Source of the DNA: a bacterium
GTDB taxonomy: Bacteria > UBA8248
DNA: 64,000 nt
Direction of reading: 5' to 3'
NCBI GenBank assembly: GCA_022828125.1
Contig: JAJEJD010000022.1
Location: 1-64,000 of the forward strand
In this document: positions 8,356 through 21,420 of the stretch, piece after piece
Layout: every line of letters starts with the position of its first letter
Position numbering within the stretch: the stretch's first letter is position 1
Program-made: the position numbers and the translations under genes
The notes under the pieces: generated by a model
What the model was told of the DNA's origin: nothing
Database searches by the model: none
Seen by the model: only the letters and a program-made list of their open reading frames with translations

Positions 8356-8653
8356 CCTCTAGCCTCGCCTTGGCGATCGAGTTCCTCGCCACGGCCACAA
8401 GGTCCACTCCTGGGGGGAGCCGGGAGCCGTGACGCCGAAACACCTCGCGGAGGAGCCGTTTGGCGCGATTCCTCTGGACGGCGCCGCCCACCCGGCGCGA
8501 CGCGATGATGCCGAGGCGCGCGCAATCCCGCGAAGGAGTCGGCAGGATATGCAGCGTGAAATACGGACACCTGCGCTTGCGTCCTTTTCTGAGAACGGCG
8601 GCGAAGTCGCTCCCCTTGCGGATTCGCCGCTCCGGCGGGAAGCTCTCGTCCAT
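8306..8653 (-). CDS. rnpA: ribonuclease P protein component
   Basis: A 115-residue basic protein, the protein subunit of RNase P that helps process the 5' ends of tRNAs. It shows the family signature with RNRAKRLLREVFR, the preceding GIIASRRVGGAVQRN and an N-terminal IRKGSDFAAVL-KG. The ATG at 8653 is 44 bp after rpmH. It overlaps yidD at its 3' end. Confidence 0.95.
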   Translation of the reverse strand: MDESFPPERRIRKGSDFAAVLRKGRKRRCPYFTLHILPTPSRDCARLGIIASRRVGGAVQRNRAKRLLREVFRRHGSRLPPGVDLVAVARNSIAKARLEDVERAFRNAFHGKTNS

Positions 8654-8697
8654 GCCCGCGCCCTCCCGGTCGAGGGTCGGCAGGCCCGGCGCGCCGT

Positions 8698-8838
8698 CTA
8701 GGCGGAAACGCCGAGCCGCTTGCGGCCCTTGGCCCGTCGACGCCTTATGATTGCGCGTCCGCCGGTGGTCTTCATCCGGCGGCGAAATCCGTGCGTCTTC
8801 GCTCGTTTTCTTCTGTTCGGCTGGTAAGTTCGTTTCAC
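8698..8838 (-). CDS. rpmH: 50S ribosomal protein L34
   Basis: A 46-residue, very basic L34. It begins KRTYQPN after a GTG start, contains the [13 protein letters not shown] core and ends in an [14 protein letters not shown] tail. It is the first gene of the rpmH-rnpA-yidD-yidC cluster that classically flanks the bacterial origin and diverges from dnaA. Confidence 0.97.
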   Translation of the reverse strand: MKRTYQPNRRKRAKTHGFRRRMKTTGGRAIIRRRRAKGRKRLGVSA

Positions 8839-9218
8839 CAACTACTCCGTCTGCCGGCCCAAAAGCCGAGCGTTAAACCCGACATATAACGCTAAAGAGA
8901 GGCTTCCCCAAGAAGCCGAGCGTAAAGTAGCCACCAAAACCCCGATTGTCAAGAACCTCCTGCGGGGGTGCGCGAACTTACCGGCCCCGGATGGACGGGG
9001 GGTCGGCTTCGCAAGCCTTTCGTTGCTCCTCTGGAGGAGAAATACCTTCGTTCGCCAAAGAAAATTTGCGCTTTCTGTGGAAAACTCTTGCTTTTTGAGG
9101 CGTTTTGTGGAAAAGTGTTCTCTCGGGTCAAGTTTTACCTCGGTTTGTGGAAAACCATGCTCCTGCGCGGCGCAAAAGACCCCCGTCGCGCATTGCATTT
9201 TGTGGATTGGTGCCCCGT
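8839..9218. other. rpmH-dnaA intergenic region with a DnaA-box array
   Basis: This region is flanked by divergent rpmH and dnaA. Three identical TGTGGAAAA nonamers (reverse complement TTTTCCACA, fitting TTWTNCACA) occur at 9076-9084, 9106-9114 and 9146-9154. A degenerate TGTGGATTG lies at 9201-9209, just before the dnaA start. All four face the same way. A direct repeat of AAGCCGAGCGT appears near 8868 and 8911. The array is likely to bind DnaA for dnaA autoregulation and as one half of the origin. Confidence 0.65.
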
Positions 9219-10550
9219 ATGGCGACTCTTTGGCAACGCTGCACGGAAAAAATCGAGCAAGAAGTCTCCCCCCAGACGTTCTCCCGCTGGTTTGCCGGCA
9301 TCGAAGAACTGGACTCGAGCGAGAACACGCTGGCGATTCGGGCCCCCGATCCGTTCACGGCGGAGACGCTGCGCTCGCGCTACTGGGGAATCATCAGGGA
9401 CGTCCTCGAACAAGAGGCCGGGCCGAACGTGATGATCGCTCTCTCGGCGAGCGATGCGCCGGCAAACGGAACGATCGTCCCGCGCGCGCCGGCTCCAGAC
9501 GAGAAAGAAGCGGAGCCTCCGGAGAGGCCGGCCTTTCTCAATCCCAAGTATCGCTTCGAGAGCTTCGTGGTCGGGAACTCGAATCAATTCGCCCACGCCT
9601 GCAGCCTTCGCCTGGCGGACGGCGTGGGGATTACTCACGCTCCGCTTTTCATCTACGGTGGCGTGGGACTCGGGAAGACCCACCTGATGCACGCCATCGG
9701 TCACCGCATTCTCGATCAGCATCCAAGGGCGCGCGTCTTTTACACTTCTTCGGAGAGCTTCACAAACGAAGTCATCGCCGCGATCAGGCAGGATCAGATG
9801 GCCGCCATCAGAAACAAATACAGGAAAGTCGACATACTGATGATAGACGACATCCAATTCCTCGCCGGAAAGGATCGCACCCGAGAGGAATTCTTCTTCA
9901 CTTTTGAGGCTCTACAACGGAACAAAAAACAGATCGTCATTACATGCGATAAAATGCCGAAGGACACGCCAGGGCTGGAAGATCGGCTCAGGTCTCGTTT
10001 CTCATCAGGAATGATAGCGGACATCGGTGCACCGGATTTTGAGACCAAGGTGGCCATCCTGCAAAAAAAAGCCGCTGAGCAAGGCCACTTCCTTAACAGG
10101 GAGGTCGCCCACTACGTTGCCGAGAAGGTTCGCTCCAATGTCCGGGAACTCGAAGGGTGCCTTATAAGGCTCAGCATACACGCCTCTTTACACAACATCG
10201 AGATCGACTTGCCGGTTGCGCAAGAGGTTTTGCGCAGCATCATCCGCGACCCCGCCCGCAACTCTTCGGTTGACAACATCCAGAAAATCGTCGCCGAGCA
10301 CTTCCAAGTCCGGGTCGCCGACCTGAAATCGAAAAACCGCTCGCGCTCGTACACCGTCCCCCGCCAGATCGCCATGTACCTTGCTAGAAAACTCACAAGC
10401 GCCTCGACAACCGATATCGGCCGCCGCTTCGGCGGGAAGGACCACTCCACGGTGATTCACTCCACCAAAAAAATCGAGAGCCTGATCAAAACAGACCCGT
10501 CTCTCTCCGCCACCATTCAAACACTCGAGCAAAAGATAGATATCTCTTGA
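9219..10550 (+). CDS. dnaA: chromosomal replication initiator protein DnaA
   Basis: A 443-residue DnaA, the AAA+ ATPase that melts the origin and loads helicase. It has domain I from residue 1 (LWQRCTEKIEQ), a short acidic/Pro-rich linker to about 105, Walker A GGVGLGKTH near 147-154, Walker B ILMIDDIQFL, and a C-terminal helix-turn-helix with the signature GGKDHSTVIHSTKKIE. The frame is open to 9105, but MATLWQRC at 9219 matches family starts. DnaA boxes lie on both sides of the gene. Confidence 0.97.
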   Translation: MATLWQRCTEKIEQEVSPQTFSRWFAGIEELDSSENTLAIRAPDPFTAETLRSRYWGIIRDVLEQEAGPNVMIALSASDAPANGTIVPRAPAPDEKEAEPPERPAFLNPKYRFESFVVGNSNQFAHACSLRLADGVGITHAPLFIYGGVGLGKTHLMHAIGHRILDQHPRARVFYTSSESFTNEVIAAIRQDQMAAIRNKYRKVDILMIDDIQFLAGKDRTREEFFFTFEALQRNKKQIVITCDKMPKDTPGLEDRLRSRFSSGMIADIGAPDFETKVAILQKKAAEQGHFLNREVAHYVAEKVRSNVRELEGCLIRLSIHASLHNIEIDLPVAQEVLRSIIRDPARNSSVDNIQKIVAEHFQVRVADLKSKNRSRSYTVPRQIAMYLARKLTSASTTDIGRRFGGKDHSTVIHSTKKIESLIKTDPSLSATIQTLEQKIDIS

Positions 10551-10785
10551 ATCACCCGTGGAAAGAATTGTGGATAACCACGTTGATTGCCCTGCGTTCC
10601 TTACGCCCAAAGAAGAAACACCCAGCCATTCGCCTCGACTCACAAAAAACTCCACACCGCCCAGGCCGGGAAAGAGCTCTTTTTTGAACATCTTGCGCGG
10701 TTATCCACAATATCACCGTTCCTGCTACTACTACTTTTTAGATGTTATATACAGATCTAAAAGGATCAGTATCTGAGGAAATCCT
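10551..10785. other. oriC unwinding segment: DnaA boxes and DnaA-trios
   Basis: The dnaA-recF gap holds two perfect DnaA boxes in opposite orientation: TGTGGATAA at 10569-10577 and TTATCCACA at 10701-10709. After the second box and a 15-base spacer comes CTACTACTACTTTTT (10725-10739). Read 3' to 5' on the complementary strand this is GAT-GAT-GAT-GAA-AAA, the DnaA-trio pattern of the basal origin unwinding system. AT-rich sequence (TTTTTAGATGTTATATA) follows. This strongly suggests the duplex-melting site. No dnaN gene is present in the gap. Confidence 0.8.
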
Positions 10786-11901
10786 TTGCGCCTCATCGAA
10801 CTCACTCTCAAAAACTTCAGGAACTATCCAAGGCTCGAACTCAGGCCTCACCCAGGATTCAACTACATTTTCGGCAACAACGGGTCGGGCAAGACGAACT
10901 TACTGGAAGCCATTTACTACCTCTCACACCTGCGTTCTTTTCGGCGGGCATCCAGGGAGAAGATGGTGCTTCACGGCGCAGGGGGAATGTATGCGTCCGG
11001 CGTGTTCTCCGAGGACGGGAGCGGTGCGGAAACAAGGCTTGAGGCTGCGGTAAGCGGGCGTGAGAGAAAATACAAGAAGGATAGGCAGGAGTTACAGGGC
11101 TTGATGCCCTATCTCGACAGCTCCCACGTCATCGTTTTTTTTCCCGAGACGACCCAGATAGTCAAGGAGGGTCCCGGAGCGAGAAGACGTTTTTTCGATC
11201 AGGCGATCGCGGCCGTCGAACCGGCCCATCTCGAAGATTCCAGGGCCTATGCGAAACTGCTCTCGGAGAGGAATCATCTTTTGAGAAACGAGTCTGAATC
11301 TGCTATGATTCAGGTGTGGCAGGAGCGATTGATCGAGGTGGCCGCCCGCATTATCGTCCGCAGGAAAAGATACATAAATTCACTGAAAAACCGGCTGAAT
11401 CACCTAGAGAGTTTATTTGGGGAAACGCAGGGGCCCAGGGTTTCGGTGGCATATGAAGCCAATGGTCTTCCGGGAGGAGACGAGGAAGCGGAGGGGGATA
11501 TACGAGAGGGCCTGCAGGCGACGGCTCAAAGGCTCGCGAGAGAGGAAGCAAGGAGAAAAACGACGCTTTGGGGTCCCCGGTTCGATGATTTCCACCTGTT
11601 TTGGGAGGAGCGCCGGGCGAAGGATGTTGCTTCCCAGGGCGAACAGCGGCTTACCACAATATTGCTGGTGTCGGCGAATGCCGAGGAATACAAGGAGAGA
11701 AGAAAGGAGACCCCCGTCATTTTACTCGATGATCTGGGTTCCGAGCTCGACGCGGACAGAAAAAAGAGAATGCTGTTGTTTCTCGGCTCCCTGGGGGCGC
11801 AAACATTCATCACGTCGACCGAAGAACCCGGCTTGAGCGCAAACGAGATTGACGGAAGAACTTTTCTGGTTCGAGACGCAATGGTTGAAAGAATAGATTG
11901 A
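10786..11901 (+). CDS. recF: DNA replication and repair protein RecF
   Basis: A 371-residue SMC-like ATPase that helps load RecA at single-strand gaps. Walker A GNNGSGKTN is at about residues 30-38. The signature-like SGEQR region is replaced by VASQGEQRL near 280, and Walker B VILLDDLGSELD is near 310. The start is TTG (MRLIELTLKNFRNY) with GAGGAA upstream. Base composition is visibly less GC-rich than in neighbours. It is followed by gyrB after 33 bp; dnaN, usually between dnaA and recF, is missing here. Confidence 0.93.
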   Translation: MRLIELTLKNFRNYPRLELRPHPGFNYIFGNNGSGKTNLLEAIYYLSHLRSFRRASREKMVLHGAGGMYASGVFSEDGSGAETRLEAAVSGRERKYKKDRQELQGLMPYLDSSHVIVFFPETTQIVKEGPGARRRFFDQAIAAVEPAHLEDSRAYAKLLSERNHLLRNESESAMIQVWQERLIEVAARIIVRRKRYINSLKNRLNHLESLFGETQGPRVSVAYEANGLPGGDEEAEGDIREGLQATAQRLAREEARRKTTLWGPRFDDFHLFWEERRAKDVASQGEQRLTTILLVSANAEEYKERRKETPVILLDDLGSELDADRKKRMLLFLGSLGAQTFITSTEEPGLSANEIDGRTFLVRDAMVERID

Positions 11902-14394
<2,493 letters not shown>

Positions 14395-14449
14395 CGTGCA
14401 AGCTCCACCCCGCGCACAAAACCCGTGACGCCCGGAATTTCCCCGGAGG

Positions 14450-14908
14450 CTAGAAGCGCGCTTCTTCGTGGCAGCGCACGCATGCGCCGTGCACCTCGAA
14501 CAACGCCTTGGCGGTCGCGGAGATATCTTCGCTCTTCGCTGCCCTGGCGAGCGCAACGGCTGCGCCCTCGAGCCTGCGTGAGAAGGTGAGCATCGAGTTG
14601 TCCCCCTGGAACTCCTCAACGGAGGGCAGGACTTTCGCCGTGGCGACGATTGATTCTGCGTGTTTTGCGATGGTTGCGTAAGGGGTTTCGTTCACGAGCT
14701 CCTGAACGGAGGCGATGAGGGCGGCCTTCACAAGCGCGCCGAAGTCCGCGTCGAGCTTCTCCATCAGGGCTCCCAATTCGTATGAGTGGGCTTCGCCGCT
14801 CCCGGCTTTGTGGCTCTCCGCCATGACGGAAGCGACGAGGAGCGACGCAAGGAAAACGACGGTCGCCAACAGACAGATGCGGCAATGCGCCGGGAGTGCG
14901 AGTCGCAT
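14450..14908 (-). CDS. class II (cytochrome c'-like) monohaem protein
   Basis: A 152-residue exported protein. It has a signal peptide (ICLLATVVFLASLLVASVMA), about 100 residues of predicted helix, and a single CVRCH haem c site at residues 143-147, four residues from the C-terminus. A C-terminal CxxCH after a helical bundle is the mark of class II cytochromes c. The ATG at 14908 has GAGGAG at good spacing; an ATG 12 bases upstream is possible. It lies on the minus strand between gyrB and gyrA with no redox partner beside it. Confidence 0.75.
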   Translation of the reverse strand: MRLALPAHCRICLLATVVFLASLLVASVMAESHKAGSGEAHSYELGALMEKLDADFGALVKAALIASVQELVNETPYATIAKHAESIVATAKVLPSVEEFQGDNSMLTFSRRLEGAAVALARAAKSEDISATAKALFEVHGACVRCHEEARF

Positions 14909-15218
14909 GATTCTCCTCATCCAAGAACAGATCGGGATATGAATTTTACCATTGTTTCCGGGCCGCCTTATTGTCCATGAATGAAAGCGCCTGGGCAATC
15001 GCTGAAAACAAAGAGGGCCGAAACCTCTAACCTTTTGAAAAAAGGGCGCTTGCAGGCTAGACAAAACCTGCGCTCGTGGTTGTCCTGGTTTGCCGACACC
15101 CCCCTTTTGTGATAAAAGATAGTGTTTATGTTTAGCCCGCCCAGATTCGCCCCTCTCCGGTTTGTGGAGCTTTTGGGACGGCCTTAGATCGCGCCGTCCA
15201 CAGGAGATTTTCGAGAGC

Positions 15219-17648
<2,430 letters not shown>

Positions 17649-17662
17649 ACACTGGGTGGGTG

Positions 17663-19228
17663 ATGCAAAAAGAGAATGAATTGGCGAGACTTCCGTCTCC
17701 ACTCCAGACGTGTATCCTCGCACTGACCGTTATGCTTGTCGGATGCGGCGGCGCGGAGCCGACCGCCCGGAAGACGATTGCGCCTGAGCAGGGAGCGGCT
17801 CGAGACGCCTCTCCCCCCGCCCAAGCCCTCAAGCGAACGCTTTCTGTGATCCCCGCGCCTCCGCCGGAGCGCAAACCACCCTCTCCGGAGGAGGTTGCGG
17901 CCCCGCCGGAACCCGAGCCGTCTCCGCCGAGCCGCGCCGAAGCCTTGAGCGCAAAGGGAGAATCGGCCTATCGGCAAGAGGATTACAAATTCGCCGAGAA
18001 GAACTTTCGCGAGGCGCTCATTCATGATCCCGAACGTCTCCATGCCCTCACAGGTCTCGGCTGGACCCTGTACGACTCGAATCGCCCCGATGAGGCATTT
18101 TTCTTTTTCCGGCGGGCGAAAGCGCGCTATCCCGAAAGCGGCAGCGCGCGGCGCGGTCTCGCCTATCTGCTGTATCGCTACGGGCGGCTGAAAGAGGCAA
18201 AGGCGCTGCTTGGCTCGCTCGACAAGACGAGATGGCCCGAACTCGCCAACATCGAGCATGAACTCAAGACGCGCGCCATCAAGGGCCTGCCCCCTCCCCG
18301 GCTCCCGACGGAAAAGAAGGAGGAAGCAAAAGCCGGGGAACCCTCGCCCGAAACAGACGCGGCTCCGGAAGCATCATCAGCGCCTGGGCCCGAAGGACAG
18401 CGAAAGCCTGAACCGGAAACCGAAACCGCAAAACTCGCGCCCCCCGAAACAACCCCCGAGGCGTTGAAGCCATTGCCGCGGCCCGCCGAAGACGCCGCGC
18501 CGCCTCCCGTCCGCAAGCCCTCTCTCGAGGGGATGGTCGACGTTCCGGGCGGACGCTTCAGGATGGGCGTCGAGTTCACCTCCTCGAAACGCTCGAGACG
18601 CCGCCGCAGACGCGTGTTCGTCAGGGCGACGGGCGGGCGGCCCGTCGAGGTCGCATCTTTTCGTCTCGACAAGTTCGAGGTGACGAACGCGCTTTACGCG
18701 GATTTTGTGCAGGCGACAAAGGCCCCCGAGCCTCCGTTTTGGCGCAAGGTCCACTTCACGGGTCCTCACCTGCCAGTGGTCGGGATTACCTGGGAGGAGG
18801 CGCGCGCCTACTGCGCATGGGCCGGGAAGCGGCTGCCCACGGAGGCCGAATGGGAATACGCCGCCCAGGGCGCGGGCAAGGGCAGGCGGTATCCGTGGGG
18901 CAACGCGCAGCGTGACAGAAACGCCGTTTTCGGCCTGAGCCCGGACGCCGGAGGGCCCAAGGCCGTGGGAAGGCGACCTGAAGGCGCCAGCGCTCACGGG
19001 GTTGAGGATTTGGCCGGAAACGTCTGGGAGTGGGTGGAGGATGAATTCAGGAATGCACCCGAAGGCGCCCGGCCGATCATGCAAAACGGCCGTGTGCTCC
19101 GAACCCTCAAGGGGGGGTCATGGGTGAACGGGTGGTGGGCGCTCGTCTCATCGCACAGAACGGGCGACGTTCCCCAACGCCGCTTGCCGGCGTATGGGTT
19201 TCGGTGCGCTGCGGATGCGGCGAAATGA
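17663..19228 (+). CDS. TPR and formylglycine-generating-enzyme-like (SUMF1) lipoprotein
   Basis: A 521-residue predicted lipoprotein with signal peptide and lipobox LVGC near residue 28. A Pro-rich stretch follows, then about three TPR-like helical repeats (residues 95-195), a low-complexity Pro/Glu/Ala linker (215-290) and a C-terminal SUMF1/FGE-sulfatase domain. That domain shows MVDVPGGRFRMG, RLPTEAEWEYAA, YPWGN, DLAGNVWEWVED, GGSWVNG and GFRCA. Only one Cys is seen at the catalytic end, so true formylglycine-generating activity is doubtful. An RRRRRR run interrupts the start of the domain (about residue 310). It probably acts in envelope assembly. Confidence 0.75.
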   Translation: MQKENELARLPSPLQTCILALTVMLVGCGGAEPTARKTIAPEQGAARDASPPAQALKRTLSVIPAPPPERKPPSPEEVAAPPEPEPSPPSRAEALSAKGESAYRQEDYKFAEKNFREALIHDPERLHALTGLGWTLYDSNRPDEAFFFFRRAKARYPESGSARRGLAYLLYRYGRLKEAKALLGSLDKTRWPELANIEHELKTRAIKGLPPPRLPTEKKEEAKAGEPSPETDAAPEASSAPGPEGQRKPEPETETAKLAPPETTPEALKPLPRPAEDAAPPPVRKPSLEGMVDVPGGRFRMGVEFTSSKRSRRRRRRVFVRATGGRPVEVASFRLDKFEVTNALYADFVQATKAPEPPFWRKVHFTGPHLPVVGITWEEARAYCAWAGKRLPTEAEWEYAAQGAGKGRRYPWGNAQRDRNAVFGLSPDAGGPKAVGRRPEGASAHGVEDLAGNVWEWVEDEFRNAPEGARPIMQNGRVLRTLKGGSWVNGWWALVSSHRTGDVPQRRLPAYGFRCAADAAK

Positions 19229-19291
19229 GGTATAATGCGCGCACATCATTCGAACACATACAAAGCGCGACTCCCTGAAAAAGGAGAGAAC

Positions 19292-19834
19292 ATGTTTTTT
19301 CTTAAGACAAGGTTCCTGAAAATGTTGTTCGCCGTGCTCGGGGTGATTCTTTTGGCGGCGGGCGCCCAGGCGCAGAGCCTGACTCCGCCGCCGCTGACTC
19401 CTCCCGAGGCGCAGCCCGCTTCGCCCGGAGTTGTTCCCGGCCAGCCTCAAGCGGCCCCGGCCCTGTCACCGCCCGCGCCCGCGATGCCGCTGCAGGCCCC
19501 CCTTGCGCCTGCGCAACCGCAGCGTCCCCTGGACCTCATCGTCACCATCACGCTGGCGACGGGGAAATCCGAAACCTTCGCCCGCGAGATCGACCGGCTC
19601 GAACTCATCACTCGCTCAGACGGTGCGGTCGAGATGATCCACCTGCTCCTGGTCACCGGCGGAGAGCGCAACACGCACGTCTGGTACAACTACGGCCAGG
19701 TCGCCAAGCTGAGCTACCGCTTCGTCACCCCCGAGGGAAAGGCGAAGGTGTACGTGCGTCCGCTGCAGGCATCGCCCACGACGAGAGAGCTCACGGACCA
19801 GCTTGAGCCGTTAAGCCCCCGCGAGTTCAGGTAA
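19292..19834 (+). CDS. exported Pro-rich hypothetical protein
   Basis: A 180-residue protein of unknown function. It has a clear signal peptide (LFAVLGVILLAAGAQA), then a 60-residue Pro/Ala/Gln-rich linker, and a compact C-terminal part with LDLIVTITLATGKSETF and VWYNYGQVAKLSYRF that looks like a small beta-rich domain. The ATG at 19292 follows AAGGAGAG; an earlier in-frame ATG at 19235 lies before this site and is rejected. It follows the FGE-like lipoprotein by 63 bp, so the two may form an envelope unit. Confidence 0.6.
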   Translation: MFFLKTRFLKMLFAVLGVILLAAGAQAQSLTPPPLTPPEAQPASPGVVPGQPQAAPALSPPAPAMPLQAPLAPAQPQRPLDLIVTITLATGKSETFAREIDRLELITRSDGAVEMIHLLLVTGGERNTHVWYNYGQVAKLSYRFVTPEGKAKVYVRPLQASPTTRELTDQLEPLSPREFR

Positions 19835-19847
19835 AGCGAAGCTATCG

Positions 19848-20747
19848 ATGAACGAGAAGGGCTACACGAACCCGGGCCTCGCCCTCACGCCCGCGCAACT
19901 CGCAGAGCGCATCGGCGAGCGCAAGTGTGACGACCTCGTCATCATCGACACCCGTCAGGCGCCGGAGTTTTGCGCGGGCCACATCGAGGGCGCTGCGCAC
20001 CTGGACCTGTACGGAATCTCGCTGAACGACACCCGGCCCCAGGCGCTGGCCGCCTTCACCTGGATGCTCGCCTACCTCATGGAGATACGGGGCGTCGACT
20101 ACGACAAGACGGTGGTCTTCTATCAGGAGAACACGGGCTTCCGCTCGGCGCGCGGGTTCTGGTTCCTGGAATACCTGGGCCATGAGGACGCGCACGTCCT
20201 GGACGGCGGCATCGACGCGTGGAAGGCCGCAGGGCTGCCCGTAACGCGCGAGGCCTGGCCGATGGCGGGAGGCCCCTATGAGGCGGGCGTCGACGGCCAC
20301 AGGCGCATTTTAAGAACCGCGTTCGCGAGCCGTTTGAAACCGCATGAAGAAGGGCGCATCGCCACGGCGGATTACATTTTGAAGCATCTGGGCGATCCGG
20401 ATGTTGCGATTCACGATACGCGCTCGGAGGGCGAATATTTCGCCGAGAACGTCCGGGCCGCGCGCGGCGGCGCGGTTCCGGGTTCGGTCCTCCTGGAGTG
20501 GAGCGAGGCCATCGCGGCGGACGGATCGCTCAAGCCCGCCTCCGAACTCCAGGGGTTGCTCGAGCCGAGGGGCCTGACGCCCGACAAGGAGATGGTGCCG
20601 CTCTGCCAGGGCGGCTATCGCTCGGCGCACGCCTACCTCGTCTATCGCTTGCTGGGCTACCCCAGGATCAGGAACTATCTCGGCTCCTGGAAGGAATGGG
20701 GCGATCGCGAAGATTTGCCCATCGAAGTCCCCCGAAGGAACGCCTAG
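19848..20747 (+). CDS. tandem-rhodanese sulfurtransferase
   Basis: A 299-residue protein with two rhodanese domains. The first (about residues 12-140) has VIIDTRQAPEFCAGHIEGA but YQENTGFRS at the active loop, so it lacks the catalytic Cys. The second (165-290) has IHDTRSEGEYFA and the loop CQGGYRSA with the catalytic Cys, ending NYLGSWKEWG. This inactive-then-active order is typical of thiosulfate or 3-mercaptopyruvate sulfurtransferases. Its stop shares a CTAG palindrome with the convergent permease gene. Confidence 0.88.
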   Translation: MNEKGYTNPGLALTPAQLAERIGERKCDDLVIIDTRQAPEFCAGHIEGAAHLDLYGISLNDTRPQALAAFTWMLAYLMEIRGVDYDKTVVFYQENTGFRSARGFWFLEYLGHEDAHVLDGGIDAWKAAGLPVTREAWPMAGGPYEAGVDGHRRILRTAFASRLKPHEEGRIATADYILKHLGDPDVAIHDTRSEGEYFAENVRAARGGAVPGSVLLEWSEAIAADGSLKPASELQGLLEPRGLTPDKEMVPLCQGGYRSAHAYLVYRLLGYPRIRNYLGSWKEWGDREDLPIEVPRRNA

Positions 20748-21262
20748 CCGCCTTTCAGGACGCGCACGAGCGTTTGAGCGACGACGCCCGCCACGGGCGG
20801 AATCCAGAACACGGCCATTACGCGGAACATGAAGAACTCCGATCCGAGGATGGGGATTTCATACGCGAACGCGCGCACCGGGCCGATCAGGGCTGCTGAG
20901 GTGAGCATCGTAATCATCGGCCCGAACCCTGCGCCCCCCTGCAACAGACCGGCCACGAGCGGATAGAGGACGAAGGGCGCGCCCATGGGGAACATGAACC
21001 CCGCCAGCCATCCGACGAAGATGCCGCGCCAGCCGGAGCGATCGGAGAGCCAGTTCTGCAGAATTTCCTTCGGCAAAACATCGGCCACGAGCGCGCCGAT
21101 GAACATGCCGATCATGAGCTTGGGAAGAATGGTCACGATGAGGCTTCCCGCGCGGCCCGCGGGAGCCCAGGGCAGCTCGCCGGATTTCTGATACGCCAGA
21201 AACGCCAGGAGCAGCGCGATGCTCGCGAGAAAAAGAGAAGTCTTGTCGAAAATGCCGGACAT
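20744..21262 (-). CDS. YraQ/ArsP-like permease, half-length
   Basis: A 172-residue integral membrane protein with about five hydrophobic segments. The best fit is a half-length relative of the DUF318/ArsP (YraQ) permeases: an N-terminal anchor, FIGALVADVLP, then WLAGFMFPMGAPFVLYPLV and a MLTSAALIGPVRAF segment. The Cys-rich motif used by ArsP for organoarsenicals is absent, so substrate and even transport activity are open. It converges with the rhodanese gene, sharing four bases. Confidence 0.5.
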   Translation of the reverse strand: MSGIFDKTSLFLASIALLLAFLAYQKSGELPWAPAGRAGSLIVTILPKLMIGMFIGALVADVLPKEILQNWLSDRSGWRGIFVGWLAGFMFPMGAPFVLYPLVAGLLQGGAGFGPMITMLTSAALIGPVRAFAYEIPILGSEFFMFRVMAVFWIPPVAGVVAQTLVRVLKGG

Positions 21263-21420
21263 GTTCGTTCCTCTTGGAAAGTGAACCGTAAAAGACGCCA
21301 GATGGATCTGCTCAGCAGGAACCGCGAGTATAGCCCCAAGAAACGCACTGAGTGAACCGATCCGGCGGACTTCGATGAGAAACGTAGTGTCGAATTCACC
21401 AAGTTTTTAGGGAGGGAAAG

